From positions 1-12,290 of the forward strand of contig CASDHD010000029.1 in assembly GCA_949280095.1 (NCBI GenBank): a stretch of DNA of 12,290 nt, in the 5' to 3' direction. Below are positions 6,048-12,290 of this stretch, piece after piece. Position 1 is the stretch's first letter. Each line of letters opens with the position of its first letter. Below the pieces are notes generated by a model, which worked only from the letters and a program-made list of their open reading frames with translations, did no database searches and was not told the origin of the DNA. A program made the translations under genes and the position numbers. Source of the DNA: an uncultured Bacilli bacterium (GTDB lineage: Bacteria > Bacillota_I > Bacilli_A > RF39 > UBA660).

Positions 6048-7844
6048 ATGAAACAAGAAAAAATTCGAAATTTTTCAATAATTGCTCATATTGACCATGG
6101 GAAAAGTACACTTGCTGATAGAATGCTCGAAATTACAGGATCTATCGACAAAAGAGAAATGGTAAACCAAGTATTAGATAACATGGACTTAGAACGTGAA
6201 CGAGGAATAACCATTAAATTAAATGCTGTTCGATTAAATTATAATTATAATAATGAAGACTATATTTTAAATTTAATTGATACTCCAGGTCATGTAGATT
6301 TTTCCTATGAGGTCTCTAGGAGTCTAGCTGCTTGTGAGGGGGCTATTTTAGTTGTGGATGCAGCCCAAGGAATAGAAGCCCAAACCTTAGCAAATCTTTA
6401 CTTAGCGATGGAAATGGATTTAACCATTATTCCAGTTATTAATAAAATTGATTTACCAAATGCTGATATTCCTAAAGTAAAAGAAGAGTTAAAAAGAGTA
6501 TTAGGTTTCCAAGAAGAAGAAATTATCCTTTGTAGTGGTAAAACAGGAGTAGGAGTACGAGAACTTTTAGATACAGTTGTTACTCGTATAAAACCGCCCC
6601 AAAATCATGTGAAAGAACCATTACGTGCCTTAATATTTGACTCTTATTTTGACCCTTATAAGGGAGTAGTTGCTTTAATTAAAGTTGTTGATGGTAAATT
6701 AAAATTAAAAGATACTATCGAAATGATGGCGACAAAGGCAAGCTTTGAGATAACAGAAATAGGTATTCATACACCAAAAGAAAAAAAACTGGATTCTTTA
6801 GAAAGTGGAGAGGTTGGATATATCTGTGCAAGTATTAAAGATATAGCAAGCGTAAATGTTGGTGATACTGTAACACATGTAGGCAACAGAGCGAAAGAAC
6901 CACTTTCTGGATACAAAAAAATGAAACCGATGGTATATTCTGGATTATTTCCAATCGAACCTAATAAATACGAAAATTTAAAAGAAGCCATTGATAAATT
7001 AAAACTAAACGATGCTGCTTTAGCCTTTGAACCAGAAACATCAAGCGCTTTAGGTTTTGGTTTTCGTATGGGTTTCTTAGGGCTTTTACATATGGATATT
7101 ATCATTACGCGAATCGAAAGAGAATTTGATATTGAAATTATTGCAACTAGTCCAAGTGTAATTTATAAAGTCACTAAAACAGATGGTGAAATTATAGAAG
7201 TCGATTCTCCAAACAAAATGCCTGACAAAACGTATATTAAAAAAATAGAAGAGCCTTACATTTATACAAATATCATTGTTCCAAGCGATTATATTGGTGC
7301 TATTATGGAACTTTGTCAAAATAAAAGAGGAATTTATAAATCTTTAGAATACATTGATGATGCAAGAGTAAACATTCACTATGAAATTCCCTTATCAGAA
7401 ATAGTGTATGATTTTTTTGATAAACTTAAAAGTACAACCAAAGGATATGCCTCTTTTGATTATGAACTGTGCGGCTATAAAGAGTCTAATCTTGTAAAAA
7501 TGGATGTCTTACTAAACGGCGAAATAGTAGATGCTCTTTCCACAATTGTCCATAAAGATTTTGCTTACCCAAGAGGACGTGCCATTGTCGAAAAACTAAA
7601 AACGATTATCCCAAGACAAATGTTTCAAGTACCTATTCAAGCTAGTGTAGGAGCAAAAGTTATTGCTAGAGAAAATATCAGTGCGATGAAAAAAAATGTC
7701 CTTGCTAAATGTTATGGAGGAGACATTTCTCGTAAAAGAAAGTTGTTAGAAAAACAAAAAGAAGGAAAAAAGAAAATGAAAATGCTAGGAAGTGTTGAAG
7801 TACCAAAAGAAGCATTCTTAAGTATTTTGAAAGAAGAGGGGTAG
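6048..7844 (+). CDS. lepA: translation elongation factor 4 (LepA), ribosomal GTPase
   Basis: The 598-residue product has the normal LepA length and acts on the ribosome, where it is thought to promote back-translocation or help initiation and assembly. Visible motifs are G1 AHIDHGKST at 13-21, an ERGITIK switch I at 51-57, G3 DTPGH at 78-82 with the GTPase histidine H82, G4 NKID at 132-135 and the LepA-specific basic C-terminus around GGDISRKRKLLEKQKEGKKK. The usual G5 SAK motif reads SGK (163-165), a mild change. The start at 6048 gives the expected MKQEKIRNFSIIAHIDHG start, but the leader has only a weak purine stretch (GATGAG). The 3' end carries the ribosome binding site of the following gene, so lepA heads a probable operon with the two unknown paralogs and hemW. 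Confidence 0.97.
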   Translation: MKQEKIRNFSIIAHIDHGKSTLADRMLEITGSIDKREMVNQVLDNMDLERERGITIKLNAVRLNYNYNNEDYILNLIDTPGHVDFSYEVSRSLAACEGAILVVDAAQGIEAQTLANLYLAMEMDLTIIPVINKIDLPNADIPKVKEELKRVLGFQEEEIILCSGKTGVGVRELLDTVVTRIKPPQNHVKEPLRALIFDSYFDPYKGVVALIKVVDGKLKLKDTIEMMATKASFEITEIGIHTPKEKKLDSLESGEVGYICASIKDIASVNVGDTVTHVGNRAKEPLSGYKKMKPMVYSGLFPIEPNKYENLKEAIDKLKLNDAALAFEPETSSALGFGFRMGFLGLLHMDIIITRIEREFDIEIIATSPSVIYKVTKTDGEIIEVDSPNKMPDKTYIKKIEEPYIYTNIIVPSDYIGAIMELCQNKRGIYKSLEYIDDARVNIHYEIPLSEIVYDFFDKLKSTTKGYASFDYELCGYKESNLVKMDVLLNGEIVDALSTIVHKDFAYPRGRAIVEKLKTIIPRQMFQVPIQASVGAKVIARENISAMKKNVLAKCYGGDISRKRKLLEKQKEGKKKMKMLGSVEVPKEAFLSILKEEG

Positions 7845-7850
7845 TAAAAG

Positions 7851-8882
7851 TTGAATGAAGAGACAGAAAAAAGGTTAGATGAAATTGAAAGACGTCTTCT
7901 TCTTAGCCAAAGTGTTTCAGAAATTGCTAATGAAATGGGCGTAAGATATGCGCTAATAAATGATACGATTCAACATGCTTATTTAGACAAAGAACGATAT
8001 AAGAAATTAATAGAATTAAGAAATAAAAATAAAAGAAGAATTTGGCAAAGTGATCAAGGCTTTCATCTATATCGATACAATGTAGCAAAATCTATAGCGA
8101 ATAATGAGACTTCGCTTGAAAAAATTCAGTTAAAATATTATACATCAATCGTTTATATGTTGCTTTTCTTTAGTGAAATCAATGATACAGAATTGTATGA
8201 AAAACTAAAACCAACTTTAGAAAAATATGGTTTTTTAGAAAAAGAGAAAAAGACAATTGTAAGTTTAAAAGATTATTCCCCAAATATGCATAGCGCTAAT
8301 GCTTTATTAGGTTCAACATCTCGTATTTCTTTTCAAAATCTTGCTCTTATTTTTAATACGAGTGTTATAGAAATTGCTCAGTTATTCTTTAGAGTGGGTA
8401 TCCCAAGAAATACGATGGATTCTTTATTTCTTGAAACCTTAAATGAAAAAGAGGAATACGCAAAAAAAGCGTTTCGGAATGCGCAGATTTATTTATTAAA
8501 ACGTGAGCATTTTAGAAAAAATTTAGAACAAGCTAAGAAAGAAGCAAATGTCGAAAAAATGAAGGAAGCAAAACAAGGACTAAAAGAATTACATGCTAAA
8601 ATTGATGATTCTGTAGAAAAAGGACTTAAAAAGAGGAAAAACAAGAACTTTACTCAAGAGGAACAAGACTTAATCGCCAGATACCAAATGAAATATGATT
8701 TGACAACACAAGTCTGCAGTCAAGAGTTTGGTGTTTCTGTTGCTGAAATAGTCGAGTATAATAAAAACTTAGCAGAAAGAGATGCTATTTTTTCAGATAA
8801 ATGGCTATGGCATCAAACATACTATGCCAATAAGTTAGAAGGCAATAATCTTTTAGACTTTTCAAAAGGTCAAAAAATGTGA
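7851..8882 (+). CDS. unknown protein with repeated SpoIIID-like helix-turn-helix units (paralog 1)
   Basis: I do not recognise a named family for this 343-residue protein. It starts at TTG six bases after lepA, with its GAGGGG site (7836-7841) overlapping the lepA end. It is mostly helical, charged and soluble. Three or four helix-turn-helix-like units can be seen: about 10-55 (SVSEIANEMGV at 21-31), a weaker one at about 72-128, about 150-195 (FQNLALIFNTSVIEI at 161-175) and about 270-315 (TTQVCSQEFGVSVAEI at 285-300). A lysine/glutamate-rich probable coiled coil spans about 200-262. The N-terminal unit resembles SpoIIID, a small sporulation DNA-binding protein. Residues 244-314 align without gaps to 275-345 of the next gene. 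DNA binding is inferred; RNA or protein binding is also possible. There is no membrane segment or signal peptide. Confidence 0.8.
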   Translation: MNEETEKRLDEIERRLLLSQSVSEIANEMGVRYALINDTIQHAYLDKERYKKLIELRNKNKRRIWQSDQGFHLYRYNVAKSIANNETSLEKIQLKYYTSIVYMLLFFSEINDTELYEKLKPTLEKYGFLEKEKKTIVSLKDYSPNMHSANALLGSTSRISFQNLALIFNTSVIEIAQLFFRVGIPRNTMDSLFLETLNEKEEYAKKAFRNAQIYLLKREHFRKNLEQAKKEANVEKMKEAKQGLKELHAKIDDSVEKGLKKRKNKNFTQEEQDLIARYQMKYDLTTQVCSQEFGVSVAEIVEYNKNLAERDAIFSDKWLWHQTYYANKLEGNNLLDFSKGQKM

Positions 8883-8912
8883 TAAAAAAATAGAAAGGTA
8901 GGCTATAAAATA

Positions 8913-10058
8913 ATGGAAAATACAAAAGTACAAGAAACTTCTACAAGAAAAGAACAATACATAGCAGATATAAATCGTACAGTTAATTTTATTTTAGATG
9001 GACATACAATCGAAGAAGCTGCTGAAAAAGAGCAAATTACAAAAGGGGGCATAAAAAAAAGAATTAATGCTTTTCAAGATATGAATCCAGAAAAATATCA
9101 AAAAGTGATAAAAGTATTAACAGATATAAAAAATGAGCAAGAAAGAGTAGAAAGAGAACAACTAACCCAAAATATTCTAAAGCTTTTCCAAAAAGGCCAT
9201 ACTGTTACTGAGATTCGATTATTATTTAGAAAAGGCAATGATTTGGCGAAAGAAATCTATGCTGCACTTAATGATCCTAACAGTCCTTATTATGACCCTA
9301 AAACCTATGCTAATATACAAAAAGGAAAAGATGAAAAGAAACTGAAATATAGAGATGATTTTAACTTAGAATCTTCGCTAAAACCAGAAAATAGTGTATT
9401 TGCGCAATTTTTTGAAAACAAAAGAAAAGAAATTATCTTAATGGCTTTAACGTTTCGTTTATCCTATAAAACTTTAGCAGCTATGTTTGGAACCACTATC
9501 GAAGATATTGTCGTCTATTTAGAAGGAATTTCAGCAACAAAGCATGCTATGCAATTTCTTAACATAGAAACTATAAATGAAAGTTTTCGTTTAGAAATTA
9601 AGGCTTACCAAAGTGCAAAAAAGTATTGGGATGAACGTAATCATTTAATGAACGCAATTAAAGAAATTCAAAAAAATTCTAATATAAAAGTAAACGAATC
9701 AACAGAAGATGCCATTAGTACTTTAAAAACAGAACTAAAAGAACTCCGTAAACAAATTGATGATAGCATTGTGATAGGAACTAAAAATAAAAGAATCAAC
9801 GAGTTAACAGACGAAGAAAAAAATGCTTTGGCAAGATATCGCTTAAAATATGCTTCTACAATTCGACAATGTGTAGATATGTTATATTTTGATAGATACT
9901 CTATGCAAAAATTAGAAGAAGAATTAGCCGAACAAGACCCTATTTTCAAAGAAAAAATAGATAGACTAAATAGTTACTGGTACAACGAAAGAGAAAAATA
10001 TTATGATAACGACATTTTGGAAGAGCAAACTTCACAATTTGACAGGGGGGGGTTCTAG
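8913..10058 (+). CDS. unknown protein with repeated SpoIIID-like helix-turn-helix units (paralog 2)
   Basis: This 381-residue protein is a diverged tandem paralog of the gene before it. The shared C-terminal module has LKEL-x3-IDDS (275-285), ARYRLKY (307-313) and LAEQDPIF (338-345), each at a constant offset of 31 residues from its counterpart. A middle unit (LSYKTLAAMFGTTIEDI, 183-199, and ETINE, 219-223) aligns at an offset of 24. The first unit, about 18-75, resembles SpoIIID over its whole length, including the MNPEKYQKVIKVL tail after the recognition helix (SpoIIID has INPDLANEVKEIL). A second unit lies at about 82-136 and a coiled coil at about 225-285. The gene ends in a run of eight G residues encoding RGG near the C-terminus. 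The ribosome binding site is GAAAGG (8893-8898) or AGG (8900-8902). Function unknown; a nucleic-acid-binding role is inferred. Confidence 0.8.
   Translation: MENTKVQETSTRKEQYIADINRTVNFILDGHTIEEAAEKEQITKGGIKKRINAFQDMNPEKYQKVIKVLTDIKNEQERVEREQLTQNILKLFQKGHTVTEIRLLFRKGNDLAKEIYAALNDPNSPYYDPKTYANIQKGKDEKKLKYRDDFNLESSLKPENSVFAQFFENKRKEIILMALTFRLSYKTLAAMFGTTIEDIVVYLEGISATKHAMQFLNIETINESFRLEIKAYQSAKKYWDERNHLMNAIKEIQKNSNIKVNESTEDAISTLKTELKELRKQIDDSIVIGTKNKRINELTDEEKNALARYRLKYASTIRQCVDMLYFDRYSMQKLEEELAEQDPIFKEKIDRLNSYWYNEREKYYDNDILEEQTSQFDRGGF
10045..10052 (+). repeat. G8 homopolymer at the 3' end of paralog 2
   Basis: Eight consecutive G residues lie in a region otherwise dominated by A and T. In the present frame they give Arg-Gly-Gly followed by Phe and a stop. 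One base fewer would end the protein at Gly-Ser-Arg; one base more would read on for eight residues (Val-Leu-Gly-Asn-Leu-Ala-Ala after the glycines) to a stop at 10073-10075 in present numbering. The effect on the protein is small in every case. Confidence 0.9.
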
Positions 10059-10082
10059 GTAACTTAGCTGCCTAGTACTTTT
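10055..10082 (+). terminator. hairpin between paralog 2 and hemW, weak terminator or processing site
   Basis: CTAGGTA (10055-10061) pairs with TGCCTAG (10069-10075), seven pairs with one wobble, around a seven-base loop. Beyond one T-T mismatch two further outer pairs can form. The stop codon of paralog 2 lies in the 5' arm. The following T run (10079-10082) is short, so this is a weak terminator, attenuator or mRNA processing signal rather than a clear operon end. Confidence 0.45.
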
Positions 10083-10101
10083 AAGAGCAAAGGAGTATTT
10101 T

Positions 10102-11196
10102 ATGAAACCAGAAAGTAAAAGTGTATATATTCATATTCCATTTTGTAAAACCATTTGTTCTTATTGTGATTTTTGTAAAGTGTTTTATAACGGCAAATGG
10201 GCTTACGAATATTTAGATTGTTTAGGAATAGAAATAGAAGACACTTATAACAATGAAGAAATCGAAACCATTTATATTGGTGGTGGCACACCTTCTACTT
10301 TACCTATCAAATACCTTGAAAAATTATTTGAAATTTTAAAGATTTTCAAAATTAAACAAGAAGCAGAATTTACATTCGAATGCAATTTGAACGATTTAAC
10401 TAAAGAATTATTAGAAGTCTTAAAAAAGAATAAAGTAAATCGTCTAAGTATTGGAATACAATCATTTCACGAAGAAAAATTAAAACATATGGGAAGAAGT
10501 CATACTTTTGAAGAAGCAAAGGAAAAAATAGCATTATGCCGCAGTATAGGTTTTTCTAATATCAATATTGATTTTATTTATGGCTTTACTTTTGATGATA
10601 AAAAAGTGCTGAAAGAAGAACTAAAGCAAATCCTCTCTTTAAAACCTGAACACATTAGCACCTATAGTTTACAATTAGAAGAAGGAACACTTTTGTATTT
10701 AAATAAAACAGAAAGACTAAATGAAGATGAAGATGCCGAACTTTATAGGTATCTCTCTAAATATTTGCAACAAAAAGGCTACGAACATTATGAAATCAGT
10801 AATTTTGCCAAAAAAGGCTATGCGTCCATTCACAATTTACGTTATTGGCAAAATAAAGAATATTATGGTTTTGGTGTGTCTGCTTCTGGCTACCTTGATA
10901 AAGTAAGATATACCAATACATATTCCTTAACGAAATATCTAAAAAACGATTATACAGGTGAAAAAGAACTCTTAACCAAACAAGATATTATGGACAATCA
11001 CTTGATGTTAGGATTTCGTTTGACAAAAGGATTTAATGTTAAAGAGTTTGAAACCTTATATAATGTAGAACTAAAAGAAACCTATCCCATAAAACCATTA
11101 TTAAAAAATGGCGATTTAATACTAAAAAAAGGCAATATTTTTATAAATCCGGACAAACTATATATAATGAATGAAATATTATTAAAAATGATATAG
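10102..11196 (+). CDS. hemW: HemW-type radical SAM heme chaperone
   Basis: The 364-residue protein belongs to the HemN/HemW radical SAM family. Its N-terminus has YIHIPFC, then the cluster cysteines C15, C19 and C22 (C-x3-C-x2-C), followed by the SAM-binding GGGTPS at 60-65. An IGIQSFHEEKLKHMGR stretch and a C-terminal HemN_C-like segment (MLGFRLTKGFNVKEF) complete the architecture. The position after lepA and the DF-KVF sequence following the cluster fit HemW, which binds heme and delivers it to acceptor proteins, rather than the oxidase HemN. An extra cysteine, C25, sits where HemW proteins usually carry Asn or Ser, giving the C-x-C ending seen in HemN. The start follows AAAGGAG (10089-10095). 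It may be transcribed from lepA or after the preceding hairpin. Confidence 0.92.
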   Translation: MKPESKSVYIHIPFCKTICSYCDFCKVFYNGKWAYEYLDCLGIEIEDTYNNEEIETIYIGGGTPSTLPIKYLEKLFEILKIFKIKQEAEFTFECNLNDLTKELLEVLKKNKVNRLSIGIQSFHEEKLKHMGRSHTFEEAKEKIALCRSIGFSNINIDFIYGFTFDDKKVLKEELKQILSLKPEHISTYSLQLEEGTLLYLNKTERLNEDEDAELYRYLSKYLQQKGYEHYEISNFAKKGYASIHNLRYWQNKEYYGFGVSASGYLDKVRYTNTYSLTKYLKNDYTGEKELLTKQDIMDNHLMLGFRLTKGFNVKEFETLYNVELKETYPIKPLLKNGDLILKKGNIFINPDKLYIMNEILLKMI

Positions 11197-11209
11197 AGGT
11201 GAGGATGAC

Positions 11210-11671
11210 TTGAAAAAAATGGCTTTTCTTCTTTTTCTATTTTTATTTCTACCACTCACTGTTATTGCAAGTGACTTAAAACTAGATGAACTTTCTATCA
11301 AAAACGGCGAACTTAGTATTCCTTTTGATCCTTTAAATAATGAATATACAATTTCCTTGGAAAAAGAAGAATATAATGTCGAGTTTGATTACAAAGTAGA
11401 AGAAAACATTGCCGTATTCATTAAAGATAACCATGATTTAGAAAATAATGCAATTGTAACTATTTCCTTAACCGATGAGAAAAATGTTGTAGAGTACCAT
11501 TTTCAAATCTTAAAAGAAGAGGAGAGTGTAGAACAAACTGTCTTTCAAGAAGTAATAAAAGAACAAGAATTTAACTTTATGTTCGAATACAAAAACTATA
11601 TTATTCCTATTTCTTGTTTAGTCTTGATCTTTATCGTTTTTAAAATACTTTTCCATAAGCATAAAAAATGA
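11210..11671 (+). CDS. secreted, membrane-anchored cadherin-like beta-sandwich protein
   Basis: The 153-residue protein has a signal peptide (1-20, predicted cleavage after VIA), one extracytoplasmic domain at about 22-102, a short acidic linker and a C-terminal membrane segment at about 129-148 followed by HKHKK, which places the tail in the cytoplasm. The domain has the pattern of cadherin-like beta-sandwich repeats (PF12733 type): L-x2-L-S-I-x-N-G-x-L-S-I-P-F-D-P at 25-41, NEYTISL at 44-50 and a closing EYHFQIL at 95-101. Such domains are usually adhesive or structural modules in larger surface proteins; a single-copy anchored form is unusual. TTG at 11210 is preferred because AGGTGAGG (11197-11204) is correctly spaced; an in-frame ATG at 11219 is too far. 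It is the last gene before a strong terminator. Function unknown. Confidence 0.8.
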   Translation: MKKMAFLLFLFLFLPLTVIASDLKLDELSIKNGELSIPFDPLNNEYTISLEKEEYNVEFDYKVEENIAVFIKDNHDLENNAIVTISLTDEKNVVEYHFQILKEEESVEQTVFQEVIKEQEFNFMFEYKNYIIPISCLVLIFIVFKILFHKHKK

Positions 11672-11703
11672 ATCATCTAATATAGTTTATTAGGTGATTT
11701 TTT
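11671..11703 (+). terminator. strong rho-independent terminator overlapping the next gene's ribosome binding site
   Basis: AATCATCTAATA (11671-11682) pairs with TATTAGGTGATT (11688-11699): twelve pairs with a single T-G wobble around the five-base loop TAGTT, followed by T residues to 11703. The first base is the last base of the TGA stop upstream. The 3' arm contains AGGTGA (11692-11697), the only ribosome binding site for the start codon at 11706. Confidence 0.85.
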
Positions 11704-11705
11704 AC

Positions 11706-12290
11706 ATGAATTTTATTGCCCATCGTGGACTAAGAACAGAAAACATCAAAGAAAATACTTTAGAAGCTTTCAAAAATGCTATTATAAATCCTAAAATTGT
11801 AGGATTTGAATTTGATATACGTCGTACTTTAGATAATCAATTCGTCGTCAATCATAATGCCTTTATTAAGGGTGATTTAATTAAAAGAAAGACATACAAA
11901 TATTTAAAAAAGAAATACAATCTTCCTTTATTAAGTGAGGTATTAGATTTAGACACGGATAAAATCATGCTTGTTGAAATTAAAGATAGTCGTCTTCCGT
12001 ATCGTAAGTTGATTAAAATTTTAACCCAATATCGAAATAAAAACATTTATGTTATGAGTTTTCATAATAAAGTAATTGAAAAACTAAAGAAAAAAGGAGT
12101 ATATGTTAAACTTGGTATTTTAAATTATATCTTAAACAGCGAAGCGGATTATAATTTGAATTTTATTTGTCTTTTAAATAATTTGACAACACCTCATTTA
12201 TTAAAAGAGTATGAAAAGAGAAATATTGAAGTCTTCTTATATGGAGTAATTAATGAAGACAATGATTTATGGTATGAAAATGGTACTTAT
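11706..12290 (+). CDS. glycerophosphodiester phosphodiesterase, 5' part
   Basis: An open frame from ATG 11706 runs uninterrupted for 195 codons to the window end, so the gene is incomplete. The N-terminus reads MNFIAHRG, and ENT at 16-18, GFEFD at 33-37, VVNH at 47-50, LPLLSEVL at 73-80 and EIK at 91-93 follow the order of the GDPD family, which hydrolyses glycerophosphodiesters to glycerol 3-phosphate and an alcohol. H6 and H50 are the expected catalytic pair and E35, D37 and E91 the metal ligands. The usual His-Asp motif is His-Asn here (N51). There is no signal peptide, so the enzyme is probably cytoplasmic and may serve phospholipid turnover. Translation would start from AGGTGA (11692-11697), which lies inside the preceding hairpin. 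Confidence 0.85.
   Translation, partial: MNFIAHRGLRTENIKENTLEAFKNAIINPKIVGFEFDIRRTLDNQFVVNHNAFIKGDLIKRKTYKYLKKKYNLPLLSEVLDLDTDKIMLVEIKDSRLPYRKLIKILTQYRNKNIYVMSFHNKVIEKLKKKGVYVKLGILNYILNSEADYNLNFICLLNNLTTPHLLKEYEKRNIEVFLYGVINEDNDLWYENGTY

Noticed and set aside
6767..7319. Two overlapping minus-strand open frames inside lepA
   Set aside because: Both are antisense to one of the best conserved genes in bacteria and show no domain of their own.
9668..9949. Minus-strand open frame of 93 codons inside paralog 2
   Set aside because: Serine- and phenylalanine-rich translation typical of antisense to a lysine/glutamate-rich coiled coil; no start signals.
10045..10052. The G8 run as a strong ribosome binding site for a small gene before hemW
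   Set aside because: No ATG, GTG or TTG lies at a usable distance downstream, and hemW has its own AAAGGAG site.
10100..10291. Minus-strand open frame across the hemW start
   Set aside because: It would overlap the hemW ribosome binding site and cluster motif; its product is cysteine- and histidine-rich only because it is antisense to the iron-sulfur region.
10721..10906. Second plus-strand open frame inside hemW
   Set aside because: Out of frame with hemW, no ribosome binding site, and hemW is intact through this stretch.
11852..12046. Minus-strand open frame near the window end
   Set aside because: Antisense to the GDPD gene, whose catalytic motifs are clear on the plus strand.

Overview
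The window is AT-rich DNA from a low-GC, endospore-forming member of the Bacillota. The lineage call is an inference from gene order and composition; an uncultured gut-type Bacilli or Erysipelotrichia-like clade would fit. Several genes end in TGA and tryptophan is TGG, so the standard bacterial code applies, not the Mycoplasma code. TTG starts are used three times (1976, 7851, 11210), each with a Shine-Dalgarno sequence in or just after the end of the gene before. No tRNA, rRNA, CRISPR array or insertion sequence was seen.

Left part (1-2348). The 5' end of rpsT reads leftward from a good sigma-A promoter. The sporulation genes gpr (spore germination protease) and spoIIP (engulfment peptidoglycan hydrolase) read rightward. 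They are followed by a small membrane protein that sits where yqxA lies in Bacillus. A terminator closes the block. The order rpsT-gpr-spoIIP-(yqxA)-lepA-hemW is the known Bacillus arrangement.

Middle (2349-6013). A two-gene ABC exporter with its own extended -10 promoter and its own terminator interrupts that order. The two subunits are complementary in their defects. The first lacks the catalytic glutamate and the switch histidine, and the second has a degenerate signature motif. This predicts a heterodimer with one degenerate and one competent ATP site.

Right part (6014-11703). lepA (translation factor EF4) starts an apparent operon. It is followed by two paralogous proteins of unknown function, hemW (heme chaperone) and a small membrane-anchored protein with a cadherin-like beta-sandwich. 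The two unknown proteins are the most interesting content. Each appears to hold several SpoIIID-like helix-turn-helix units and a coiled coil, and they share an ungapped C-terminal module. A strong hairpin terminator ends the operon and its 3' arm also carries the ribosome binding site of the last gene, a glycerophosphodiester phosphodiesterase that runs off the window end.

Noncoding stretches are short; the longest, 2303-2483, contains a terminator, a possible coding scar on the minus strand, a small palindrome and the exporter promoter.
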